Assembly: GCA_963682055.1 (NCBI GenBank) | Contig: OY821747.1 | Coordinates: 32,052,126 to 32,116,125 of the forward strand | Length of the DNA: 64,000 nucleotides | Source of the DNA: Primula veris | Taxonomy: Eukaryota > Streptophyta > Magnoliopsida > Ericales > Primulaceae | Direction of reading: 5' to 3' | Shown: piece after piece, positions 23,519 to 35,200 of the stretch | Numbering within the stretch: position 1 is the stretch's first letter | How the letters are laid out: every line of letters begins with the position of its first letter | Notes under the pieces: model-generated | What the model saw: only the letters and a program-made list of their open reading frames with translations | Databases searched by the model: none | Told to the model about the DNA's origin: nothing | Translations under genes and position numbers: made by a program

Positions 23519-23705
23519 CACTACAAAAAAAATTAAAACGATGACAAGAATCATGACAACTTTTTTTGTTACGAGTTTATTAGCTACAACTTTTATGACG
23601 GTTTTTTAAAATAGTGACAGATTTGTAACAATTTTGTAACAATATTTTAAAATAATGACAGGTTTATGACAGTTTTTTATCCTGATTAAATCAACATTAT
23701 TTTAT
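23519..23705. mobile_element. CACTA-type transposon end
   Basis: Begins CACTACAAAAAAAATT, a typical CACTA terminus. Subterminal repeats of the type GTGACAGATTTGT and ATGACAGGTTTATGACAG follow. The same subterminal motifs recur at about 27060-27230 and 53010-53110. No matching right end with the same 3-bp duplication was found, so this is probably a truncated or decayed element. Confidence 0.55.
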
Positions 23706-24178
23706 AGTTCTGTTTAGATGGGGTTGGGCTCTCTTAGTCATCATCATCTAGTGTTTTTCTACGCGAATGTCACTGTTTTGCGAGGAATTTTTGTGTTAAT
23801 TTATACAAATCTTGTAACTGTTTTCATGTATTACAATTAGGAACCTAAGCTAATATAGATTTAAATGATCCGATAAAAATACAGGTTTGACCACGAAGTT
23901 ACTGCTTTTCATAGTTGAACCATAGAAACCTGGGGTTTTGTCGTCAATGCGTTAAAATAATTTTATTTAAGTTGTACTATCTTGTAGCTATTGAGTTTAT
24001 TGAGGTTATTTTTTATTATCATTCACTTCATTGAAATATCTTTTGTTTATCTTCGGTTCATTCAATTCAATAATCTTAAGTTTTAGTTTCCATGAAGTAT
24101 AATCAAATGAATGATCGCACAATCTTGGTGTCTTGAACGAATTGATTGAACACATGTTTTTTTGTTGATGTTATATTA

Positions 24179-24413
24179 CTCCTTCCGTTCCCATTTAATT
24201 GTCTATTATGAAAATACGTGTAATTTTGACCGGCTTATAACTTGTATCAAAATTGTCGAAATGATTTTTTTTTAAATATAATCATAAAATTTAACATTTA
24301 AACTATATGATCAACTTTTAAAAAAATTCATTCCGACAATTTTGATACAAATTCTTGGCTGGTCAAAATTGCACGTAATTTCGTAGTTGACAATGAAATA
24401 GGAACGGAAAGCG
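24179..24413. mobile_element. Stowaway-like MITE (235 bp)
   Basis: Flanked by TA (24177-24178 and 24414-24415). The left end CTCCTTCCGTTCC matches the right end GGAACGGAAAGCG in reverse complement, and the inverted similarity continues inward through the flanking GTC and GAC parts and the CCGACAATTTTGATAC region. No coding sequence. Confidence 0.88.
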
Positions 24414-27033
24414 TATCCGTTATTGCAACATGATTCTCATCCAATTCATGGCTGTAGAATTATAATTTTATCACCACAATCTACACAAACTCTCTCTCTC
24501 TCAACCAATTTCAAATCAAACTATATCTTTCATTCTATTTTCACCCAACATTTGTCTATGGGTTAGTGTATGTACTTTCTGAAATGCATATCATTTCTCG
24601 TCTTTCATCACTGACGGAGTTTATCGGAAGTCCGATAAACCTCCGACGAGGTTACCGAAACTGAGGAGAAATGCATACACAATCATGACAAGTGTATAAA
24701 CTATCGTGAACTGCATAAACAATCGGAAAAATTGGCACTTTTTGAAAAGAAAAGTTTAGGAGTAGCACTTTTGGGGAATAAAGTTTGCTAATTGTAACTT
24801 TTAATTTGGTAAATTCCCCATGTTGTTTATAATGAATTGAATTTTAGTTATTTTTGTCCGCCATTTAGTCCATCATTCAATCCAATGTGTTTCTCATTCC
24901 ATTCAATTAAATATTTGAAATTTTCTAAAAACAACTTTTATATTTTTTTATCTTGAAATTTGTACTTATTTTAGGGTTTTATAACATTTTAACTTTTTTG
25001 TTTACATTTTTTGGACTTTCTGCTTGTTTTTTATTTTTATTTGTACTTTTTCTTTATGGTTTTGTACGTTTTTTATTTTTCTAGATTTCTAGGTTTCTTT
25101 AATAAATTTTTTTGACTTCTTACCATTGTTTTAAATATTTTTTACGGTTTTTCGGGTTCGTCTAGTTTTTGAATTTATATTCTATTTATTTATTTTTAAA
25201 TTTGGATTTTTATGTATATTTTGGTACTTAGGACGTGTCAAACTTGAAGAGCAACGTAGTACTTTATGGTAATTAGTTTTTGCACTAGATAAATTTCAAT
25301 TTAAACAATAAAACTGAATTACTACTCTATATTTTAAGCAATTGATGTTTTCTTTTCGTTTGCAGTCTTTGGTAAACTGTTTTAACTGACATTAAATTGT
25401 ACACTCTCGTAGCTAATTGCCACTAAGATTCCAATTTCCAACATATAATAAAATGCAGCATAATAAATAATAGTAGAAAATATAAAATCAATTCATTCTT
25501 CCACTAAATGATATTTTCAGTTGCTTAATTATAGATTAAATCCGAATTATGTATTGTAATGTCACCTCTTCTACTAACATATCCATAGGTTGTTTAGAAA
25601 ATAAATTTCTTAAAAGTACATGTTTAGCAGGCATATCCCGTTAATGGTGCTTATTTTGTATAATTTTATTTATGTTTTATGAAGTTTTGTATCTGATCAC
25701 ACATTTCCACCGCCTAACTTTATCCAAAGTTCATTAATCCAAGAAAGTCGGTTGCTAGAATAATATGTTTCCTTGAGAGGAAGAACCTTGACACAAAAAA
25801 TAAAATAAGTTAGATTTGATATTATTTCTAAATAATGACATTTAGAAAAATTTAATAAACGACAAGAGAATCATAAATGCAATATGTAGATGGATATAGT
25901 GGTTAAGGCAAACGATGCTAATATTCTTTCAAAGATAGCCCTTTTTTTATTTTATAGAGATTGTTACTTGTTTGGTAATTTTTCTCTAGTTAATTGAATG
26001 CATTTATTTTATATTTGTTTTATTTATTTTTCTCAGTATTTTGTAAACTACCAAGTTTTAAATATTAATTGTTCTTTTAGAATTCCACATAGTAATAATA
26101 CAAACAAATTATTAAAAATCAAGTTTTATGAAGTATGTTATTATTGAATGAAATATTATTGATTAAATAAAGGATAAATAATTTTTATGGCCTTTAAATA
26201 ATGAAAATGAGGGCGAACGCGAAGTACCTAATTTGCCCAAAAGCAAGAGTTAGGGAACTCGTCTACATGTACAAACTACGACATGACCAACAAGATTGAT
26301 CGAGCTGGTAAGCTTTCCATTATTCAGTTTGTTAAAGAATTAAGTGAGTAAGCTCATAAGTTATAGTTACTCCGTTAATAATTTCTTTTGGTAAAACCAG
26401 TGTTGTAAAATGCACGCCTAGACGCAAATTAGGCCGCGCCTAGCGATAGCCGGAACGTACCAGTTAAGAGACTAAATGATGATTAAGTGAAATTAGCCGT
26501 GATTAGGCACTAAACAGTCAACTTCCGTCTAAATTCTTCTACGACTTCTAGAACAGTGGATAAACCCTCTGTAAAATTTATGTGCAAAAAGTATATTGAA
26601 ATATTAGTTTTATATGAGTACACGAGTGGGCATGTAGCCAGCTCTGTGTGTTCCCTTTTAGGTATGCAACCTAACCGTGTAGTTAAATGAGTTTTAATAA
26701 CATGGGGTTACATATAATTAAGATACAATATATAAGAAAAAATACAATATATATGAAATTACAGATAATATGATGTGTACTTAATTAGTTAGATCCATGA
26801 AACCTACTTGGTGCATTGACCTTAAATATTTTCTTGCTATTCACATATGCACGAATGGTATGGTCCAAAAATAATCATCTTTATCATATTATATATATAT
26901 ATATATATTGATTAAAAAAAATTAATGCGATAGGTGAGTAGTCCCTTATCCTTTCTTTATCAATTTAAGAAATTGAATTATTGACGAAAGGTGTAAACTA
27001 TCATGTAACATTTGCAGACTTGAATGACAAAGC

Positions 27034-27508
27034 AATACTAAAAAAAAAATACTAAAAAAAATACTCAAATCGCGACGAAATTAGTGACGGTATTTTTTAT
27101 TATGAGCTTATTAGCGACAGTTTTTGTGACGGATTTATGACAGTTTAGTCAATTTACGACAGATTTGTTACAGATTTTTAAATTAGTGACAGATTTTGAT
27201 TCTCACTAAATCAAACATTATTTTGGAGTGTAACAAGTATTTCTATTTTATAGAAAGGGAGCTGTTTTTCTTTATTTTTTTCTTCTTCTCCGAAAAAGGG
27301 AGTTTGTAAACAAAAAAAAGAAGTAAATCCTTTATGATCGATGGCTCATAATAGTACTACTTTTATAAGAATTAAGTCACCTAGTTCCTAATGTTTTTTT
27401 TCCTTCTATTTGAATAAGGTTTAATTTGTAATTACCGACAAATATTATCATTTAACGACAGTTTTCTAACAGATTTGACTGTTCTGATTGAAATCCCTTT
27501 TTGTAGTG
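27034..27508. mobile_element. Short CACTA-like non-autonomous element or remnant
   Basis: The right end is CCCTTTTTGTAGTG at about 27495-27508, the reverse complement of a CACTA terminus. The left part (AATACTAAAAAAAA near 27036-27062) looks like a decayed CACTA end. Between them are subterminal repeats such as TTAGTGACGG, TTAGCGACAG and TTTACGACAGATTTG. The left boundary is uncertain. Confidence 0.5.
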
Positions 27509-28683
27509 AGAAAACAATCATGTATATTAAGAATTGGACTATCGAAGTTACGAAAACTAACTGACCTACTAATTGAGGAACCCTCTAACCTCTTTACCAG
27601 ACCCTTCGAAAACTTGACGATCGTATTAAAAGGAAAAAACAATCACTTTTCACTATTTAACTTAGATATGATACTTTGATAATTTGAAGAGTAAGGGAAG
27701 ACGGTGGTATATATGACCCCGACCCATTATTTTGAGTTGTTTGAGACTAAAAAAATTGACTGCTCCAAAAAAAAAATTATATTAAAAAAATAAATTTGAT
27801 GGTAAATATATTCGAACCATTGATGGTTAAGTGAAAAAAATCACTTTGGTTTGTATCATTAACAACTGCACCACAAATAATTATAAACGATGGTTATTGA
27901 ATTAATGATTAATATTTTAATAATTAGATAATCGAATTTTGAAGTTACCCTTAAAAAAATATTAGGCTTTCATTACCCGAGACTCCGTCGAACTGTCTGG
28001 TGGGCCTCCCCTTGATATATAGCCTTGGCATTACTCCCTTGGATGAAGTGGGTGTGTAATTAATTGTCTCCCAATTGTGACAAGTTCACATAACTAAGCT
28101 AGAGGTTGAGGAGTCATGTCACATGTGGGAGACATGTATAAGGATTTTTTATTTTATTTTCAATAGTAGAATATTAAATAAAAGTAATATCACAGCTTTT
28201 CGCCTTGACAGTATATTTGATTTGGAGGGGGTGAAATTTTAGAGCTTATAAAGGGAGGTGTTCGAGTTCTGAAAATGTTTTTAAATTAGTCGAATTTTAT
28301 GTCATCAATAGCTTGAATAAGTTTGGAAAGTTTTCTAATTCCCGTAAAGATAGATTCATAGTTAGTGACTGACAAGTCGCGTTTTATTTACCTCGCTTGT
28401 AACTGTATGGTTCTCGCTATTTTAAACGAAGACGTTGTCTCTTTTTAATATATTGATCCGTTTAATCTTTAAAAAAAAATAAAAAAAAATATATATATAT
28501 ATAGATGGAAAACTCTGATCATTACGAGAAAACTCATGTAATTGTTCTTATAGAAGTATATATAGAATGGAGTTCATATACACAGTTTAAATTTAATTAA
28601 ACACAGAAATTCCATAAGCATACCCTCTAAAACATGGACACCTATGAATTACACAAACTATATTTGAGGTTAAAGCTAAAACA

Positions 28684-29601
28684 TCACCCAACAGTGGAGC
28701 TAATATTTAGAAGATTTACTCTTGCTCTAATTAATCCCCTAAATAAACAATCTAATTTATCTTCAATATCCCCACTAATCATTTCCAAGGACTTGAGGCT
28801 AGTTTGAGCCTTCTGTATACTTTGATCATCCTTTAATTCACTTGTATCATTTTTGCAAATCTGCTCTAGTGCAACATCCAAGTTTTGTAACTCATTCAGA
28901 TCCTCAACTTGGTTTTCGCACGCTACTAAAGCACCATTGTGCAAAAATTTCGAAACTAACGACCACCTTGTCTTTGGTTTCAAAACCGGAACACCCACAA
29001 ACACGTTGATTGAGTTAAGGATTGTAGAGGTGACTAAGACAATCTCTTGTATCGATCTTATGACCGAGGACACATGATGATCTGGTTCCGAAATTGGTGC
29101 TACACTAGTTTTGCTTTCCATTTGCTTTGTTTCCAAAACCATTTTTTTTGCATCCTTGATAATCTTTCTCCGAAAACATGTGTTTCTAGTAACAATGTTT
29201 TCAAAGGTCGAATCTCCATTTCTTCTTCTTGTTCTCAAACAAGTTTGAATTTGTCTGGAATTTTCCTTAATATGTGACATGAAATCGCGAGAAGTGCTAC
29301 ATATATCCAACAAGGTTACAAATTCATCTTGCAGACTATATACATATTTCTCACATTGATGGTTAGATAAGGCTTTTTTGGTCATTTCCAAATTGAGAAA
29401 ATCTTCTAAGCACTTGAACAAGTTCATCAACCCGGATAGACTATGGATGATTTTCTTTGCATTTTGTGCAGATAATGATGATGTGTTACATGACTTTATT
29501 TTGTTAAGCTCCACATCAAGCTTATCAGTGCTAGGATGTGATCTACAAGGAAGACTAATGGATCTTTTGCTGTGGTTTTCTGATTTTAGAAAACTAGACA
29601 T
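28684..29601 (-). CDS. DUF241 family protein (single exon, 305 residues)
   Basis: A single open frame from ATG (29599-29601) to TGA (28684-28686). The family is recognised from the N-terminal signature SISLPCRSHPST followed by the LDVELNKIKSC helix, and the all-helical body with CLEDFLNL, LQDEFVTLLDICSTSRD and a C-terminal EDKLDCLFRGLIRARVNLLN segment. Length is normal for these plant-specific, usually intronless genes of about 290-350 residues. The molecular role is unknown. I see no signal peptide or membrane segment; the mid-region (about residues 190-205) is hydrophobic but short. A TATA box lies about 90-100 bases upstream. No frame damage is visible, so it is probably functional. Confidence 0.9.
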   Translation of the reverse strand: MSSFLKSENHSKRSISLPCRSHPSTDKLDVELNKIKSCNTSSLSAQNAKKIIHSLSGLMNLFKCLEDFLNLEMTKKALSNHQCEKYVYSLQDEFVTLLDICSTSRDFMSHIKENSRQIQTCLRTRRRNGDSTFENIVTRNTCFRRKIIKDAKKMVLETKQMESKTSVAPISEPDHHVSSVIRSIQEIVLVTSTILNSINVFVGVPVLKPKTRWSLVSKFLHNGALVACENQVEDLNELQNLDVALEQICKNDTSELKDDQSIQKAQTSLKSLEMISGDIEDKLDCLFRGLIRARVNLLNISSTVG

Positions 29602-29690
29602 GTTTAATTTTTTTACTTTCTATAAAAGATTGGGTGAGATGATGAATATTTTGATAGTAGCTATGACTTGCAAAGCTCAAAGGCAAAACT

Positions 29691-29702
29691 ATTTATATAT
29701 AG
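29691..29702 (-). promoter_or_regulatory. TATA box of the DUF241 gene
   Basis: Minus-strand CTATATATAAAT, about 90 bases before the ATG, leaving a short leader. Confidence 0.75.
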
Positions 29703-29755
29703 GCAAAGGGGACCAAACAAGGCATCGTAAATTAAAAATTATCATGTCCATGTGA

Positions 29756-31820
29756 TGACAGAATGGACATCCATTTATTTATGGCTATTTTGCCCCGTTT
29801 CCATTTTTTTGAGGGGCACTCGATCGTAAGTATGAAATAGTGATCATGAGGTGTCATAATAATGTAATGCCACATTTCATTTTTCATGGTACACATACAC
29901 GGCCACCTTATCCTGCATTTTTGGTTGAAAATTTGAAATATAAATATTTTAGCTGCATTGCCACATAGCTCAATAGTTTGGTGAAATCTCAAGACACCAA
30001 TTATAAGGACCACTAGTTTTGTTAATATTACAAGTAAATTGTGTGTACGTGGAGACCCAAGATCTCAACGGGTTAAAAGGAAAATTTGATCATGTTACGA
30101 GGCATTACAAAAAAGAAGACATCATATTTGTTGCACAAAAGAGTTGCCACATCTAAAGATTTACTCCCTCTTTCCTTATATAAAATTTATATCTTTTCTT
30201 TTTAGAAGAAAATTTCTCCTAAAGTCTTTAAAGTTTTAGTCTTTTAGATGATGAAAGTCGTAACCACATAAAACGTTCACATGAAAACTGATGAGTCACA
30301 GGCGAGGCGGTCTAGACAACCGAGGCGTATATGGCGTGACATTGTGATGACGAACCCGGTGATTTCGAGAAAAACATTTTAGAGACAAACCGAATTTTAT
30401 TTTCAAATAGTAAATTTAGGGACCAAAAGTTAAAAAACATACTTTAAATACCATTGCAGACCAACATAACGAGATGACTTAAATTTGTTTTTTAATATAA
30501 TTTGACACACAATTTAGTTGTTCTTTTATGTTGGTAAAGAAATGTTTTTGGGGACACATTTTTTTTTTTTTTTGTATATTTTGGTCACTCATAATAGATT
30601 TTAAAACAAACAAATTATTTTGGTATCTAAAATATATTGTTTAGAGACAAATTTCGATTATTTCTAAATAATGTATCTCTAAATTCTAATTTTCTTGTGA
30701 TGTGATTAGTGCTTTTAGTCGCTCTCGAATAATACTGTTTAGAGACCAAAAATATTGTTTAGAGACCAAAAATAATGTTTTACATATATTATTATTTCTT
30801 TTAGTCGTCGCTCTAGAGATTTTTTTTTTATTATTATTAATTTTCATTTAGTTGATACTTGATAGTGTAATCCTACTAATTACGTTTGTGTACCAAATGC
30901 TAACAAATTGTATATTAGATGGTAGTAAAAGGAAAAACTCGCAATTCATGATACAAAACGTTTATAGTTAATGATATTAAAGGAAAATAACTAGAGATAT
31001 CTTTTCTTTTAGAGAGAGAGAGAGACGACTAGAGTGAATAACCCTGGTCGCCGACACAATGCTAGATCGTGATAAACTATCCAACGAGACTAACAATGAT
31101 CAGCTTATTAAACCGGACCTACCTGTTAAAACATTTGTATCTATTCTAAAAAACTCAAGTTGCTAATCTTTTAGATTAAATTATAAATTTTAAACATAAA
31201 AACCCCTTTAAATGTATAAATTGTGTTTCTCGTGTAGTTTAAGTGTGCACATCGTTTTAGAAACATGCCAAAGACGTGTGTGTGCTCAACATGCCAATAC
31301 GTCAAGTATACGGAAATTAAAAGAGTCTGACACGTTAAATGGAGTGTCGGGAAAACTTAATCAAATATATTATCATTTCAGTATATATAAAGCAAGAAAA
31401 TTAAGTTGGGAGTATAAAAGTGATTTATTTTAAGTGACAGCATTGACCAGAATAATTGATCGGGCTTATATTTGATAGGGGAATGTATTACATTACTTGT
31501 TTTGAATGATTTAATGGTAAATAATAAACCCAATAGTTATATGAACCACTAGTTTGCAAACTAAATTTTCAAAAACGATCTACGAAAAGAAAAAAAAGTC
31601 GAATTAAGGTGTTACTACAAGTTCTTGTAGCTGGTCAATCAACTGTCCTCTACATATTTTTCAACATCAATTGTTCGTAGTTTCGTATAAAGGGTTGAAA
31701 ATAATGTACTCCGTAATCCGTATGTGCTGAAACGAGGACTTTAATATTTGAAAATTAGGCTTAAAATACAAATTCTAATAACAAAAAACTTATTAATAAA
31801 AGGTTGTAACATTGAACTGT
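29756..31820. other. Gene-free spacer upstream of the DUF241 gene
   Basis: AT-rich. It includes a solitary Stowaway-like end (TACTCCCTCTTTCC near 30162) without a convincing partner, a stretch rich in TTTAGAGACAAA/TTTAGAGACCAAAA repeats (about 30380-30800) and a GA run near 31012. No gene is seen. Confidence 0.5.
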
Positions 31821-32136
31821 TTAGTTTCTTTACTAAACTTTACAACGGCAAATGTTTCACCGATGCACCGCACAATTTCGACTTACTTCACATTCAAAAT
31901 GGCACTTTCACAATGTTGACAATTATGTATAACCAATAAAAACACCTCGATAAATTACATAGGTCAGATGCGACCACGACCAAACAAACAACCCTTGGTA
32001 AATAATTGAATCCCCAAGAATTTAACTCAATAGGTCGTCAAAAGGACAATAAGTCTGTAGACAAGATTCTCTTTGATGAAATAACACAGTTCACTTAAAT
32101 TTCCTCAACAAAAACATTCCATTTGTTAGAGATGGG

Positions 32137-32165
32137 AAGGCAAGGCAAGGCAAGGCAAGGCAAGT
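32137..32165. repeat. Pentanucleotide microsatellite (AAGGC)n
   Basis: About five perfect copies of AAGGC just downstream of the IDM1-like gene. The corresponding flank of the second gene copy near 59240 lacks it. Confidence 0.85.
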
Positions 32166-32288
32166 CAGTAACATATTCAATAAAATTCAATTTCTATTGA
32201 AGGAGTTTTCCTATTTCACTGCGATCAGTTTGAACTTTGAAGAATCTGTTTCTGTTTACCGACAACCGAAACAAAAGAAAGTCAATCT

Positions 32289-35200
32289 TCAAGATCCCAC
32301 TATAGTCTTTTGAAGCATCGGCGTCCCCTCAAAGACTACCATCTGATAATCCTTCTGGTAATTCTCCAGCTGCATCAATATAAAAAGTCACTTAATTCTT
32401 TTTCTTCCAACGAATGTTTAGATCATCAAATAATAAGAAAATGGCACAAACCTCCTCCTCCAAAATATTGCTAAATCCAAATTCCTCTTTTTCAGTCCAA
32501 GAGTTCACCCCATCTGCAGCAGACAGCACAAGCTTCTTCACCTGAAGAGATTGAAGCAGCAATTCTAGACAACTGAAAAGCACTTCGGAATAATCCTGCA
32601 GAATACGATTTTCAGCATGAAAAATCTTATAACAGTAAATAATTTCTGAGTATACGCTTGAGGTGAAAAAATTATTTCCCCCCTAGATATCCAAAACATG
32701 GGAAACAACTATCCACATAATATGAGGTCCCAACTATCCGTAGCAAGATCGATTTTCTAGATATTCTGTTAGAAGTATGTAGTCTAAGCTGTAATATAAA
32801 AAACCAACAGCATTCATGCCTCGGAATAATCCTGCAGAATACGATTTTCAGCATGAAAAATCTTATAACGCTAAATAATTTCCGAGTATATGCTTGAGGT
32901 GAAAAAATTATTTGCCCCCTTGATATCCAAAACATGAGAAACAACTATCCACATAATCCAAGGTCCCAACCATCCGTAGCAAGATCGATTTTCTAGATAT
33001 TCTGTTAGCTGTAATATAAAACATCAACAGCATTCATGCCAACGTATGCAACTATGCAAGCAGTACATGCAAGCTTCAGAACAAAACATAATAACCCTTT
33101 TCGAAAAGAAAATTGATTTGGATTATTGAGATTTTGATTATTGGATGGGGCAGCTTAAAAGAAGAGAAGAATTAAAATTACTTCTGCCAAAAGAAGCTCC
33201 ACCATTCCCTCCCCAGAAAGTATGCAATCATTACTTGCATGCTTCGAGAACATAACATAATAGCCCATTTTAATGGAAAATTAATTCGGATTATTCATAT
33301 TTGATTATAGGATGGAACATTTTTAAAGAAGAGAAAAATTAAAATATTTCTAATATGTTCTTATATGGGAAAAGAAGAACGAGAAATAACAACTGTTTTT
33401 GTTTTTCGCTTTCAGTGCTATCTGCAATCAAAGCCATTCCCTTCCCAAAAACTATGCAATTAATACTTGCATCCTTCAAGAACAAAACATAATAACCCTT
33501 TTTAGGAAGACATTGATTCGGATTATCCATATTTGATTATTGGACGTGACAGTTTAAAGAAGAAAAAAATTAAAATTACTTCTGCCATGTTCTTATATGG
33601 AAAAGAAGGACGTAAAATCTCACCTGTTCTTGGTGTTCGTCTGCAATTAAAGGAATCTCCGCCATCCCCTCCCCAAAAACTCGAATAATACCGGCAGACA
33701 CTATTGTAGAGCTATATAAACAAAATCACGAGTTAAAAAGAGAAAACTGAAAACAAAGGATTTCTAAAAATTAATGAAAACTACTTACTTGACTTTGAGA
33801 ACAGCACAATACATTCCTTTAAAATCTTGATCTCCCACTTTTCTTCTACAGAACATATAAACGTGAGAAAAAAATCCCATCCAACAAATTTCCATTCTCA
33901 TATACAGGAACATGCAAATAAAATAAAAATAGAAATTTAAAGCTTACCCAAACACCATGTGAGATATGAAGTCACCAAGACCCGAGTTTATATCCTCCAC
34001 TAGATTAAACCGATCCTAGCCAAGTAAAAAAATATAATAGCTCAGAGATGCGAGAAATTTATGAAAGAAAAAGGGCATACATGCAGTAAATAAGTCTCGA
34101 TGGTTACAGAAATTACAGCTAGAAAAATTGTTCAAAAGGATTAACGAAATATTGTTTAATTGACTGAAAAATAAAATATTTCCCTAAAATCACAAGTTTC
34201 TGGATACCTGAAAAATTCTACAATTTCTTCTCTAGATCTAATCAAAAATATACTGAGTTTTGCTGGAATAGTGCAAAGAGGCTAAGTGAAAATAAATTTT
34301 GAAAATTAAGCTGTAGAACTAACAATCTCTTTGGCCATTAAGTCGGGTATTTATCAAGCGGTGATTTCATTTTTACCTTTTTACTTTATTTTATTTTCTC
34401 CTTCCACTTATTTGGTCAAGATGGAATTTCACTTAACTTTTTTTCTTCCAAATTTAACGCCTCTTATACTATGGTTTGTAATAGTCAAACACTACAGTAC
34501 GGGTCCCTTTAACAAGATACGCTTAACTCTAAAAAAAACATATCCACATCATGGAATAGTAAGCTCTAAAACGCAGACAGAAAAAGAAATGCTCACATGG
34601 AAGATGGACTCAGCTTTCGACAGCATTGACTCTTCATTAGCTTTATCGGCACTCCTCCTCCCACTAAGAAGCCTCCATGAGATACGATCTTTTGGTTTTA
34701 TAGTTTCGAAAAGAGATCGAGGCAAAAAATCATCTCCAATCTCCAGCCGGACCTCCAAAGCTAAATAGATCCTACTACAATCTTTACAACAGAACCACTC
34801 CCCTTCAGGTAATTCCTGATACAAAAGTAAAGATAATTTATTTTTCAAATGCAACACCAAAACAAAAGGCTACAGGAAAGAAAAATAATCCATATTATCA
34901 TGTAACCTTTAAATCAGCCATGCCATGCTCCTTCAAACAACTAACATGATACTCCTTTTCACACTACATAAAAAGCAAGGCACCCTCATTATTAAAGAGG
35001 TTAAATACAAAGACGCATTAAAAGTCAAGGTCCGTGTACTAACAGAATCGCATAGTAAAGACAATGTACCTGGTCACAAAATATGATGGTCCGAGGGCCA
35101 AACTCGGAAGTGCTGAAATCATGACCTCTGAATGCAACATCAAAATACAAAAAACAAACATCAAACCTAATTAGCAGGAAAGGGACAATGAAAAGACAAT

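Larger units (their letters stand above)
20240..28680. other. Long gene-free AT-rich region
   Basis: No gene is supported on either strand. It contains the two MITEs and CACTA-like remnants listed separately, a T-run at about 22555, a strongly T-biased stretch at about 24950-25230 and an AT dinucleotide run at about 26887-26910. The rest is unique-looking AT-rich sequence. Confidence 0.6.

Noticed and set aside
24950..25230. Strongly T-biased stretch as a possible non-coding RNA or matrix-attachment site
   Set aside because: Composition alone gives no specific support.
23519..27508. One 4-kb CACTA element spanning both ends
   Set aside because: Flanking triplets differ (CCG and AGA), a Stowaway-like MITE lies inside, and no transposase is present. 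Separate remnants explain the data better.
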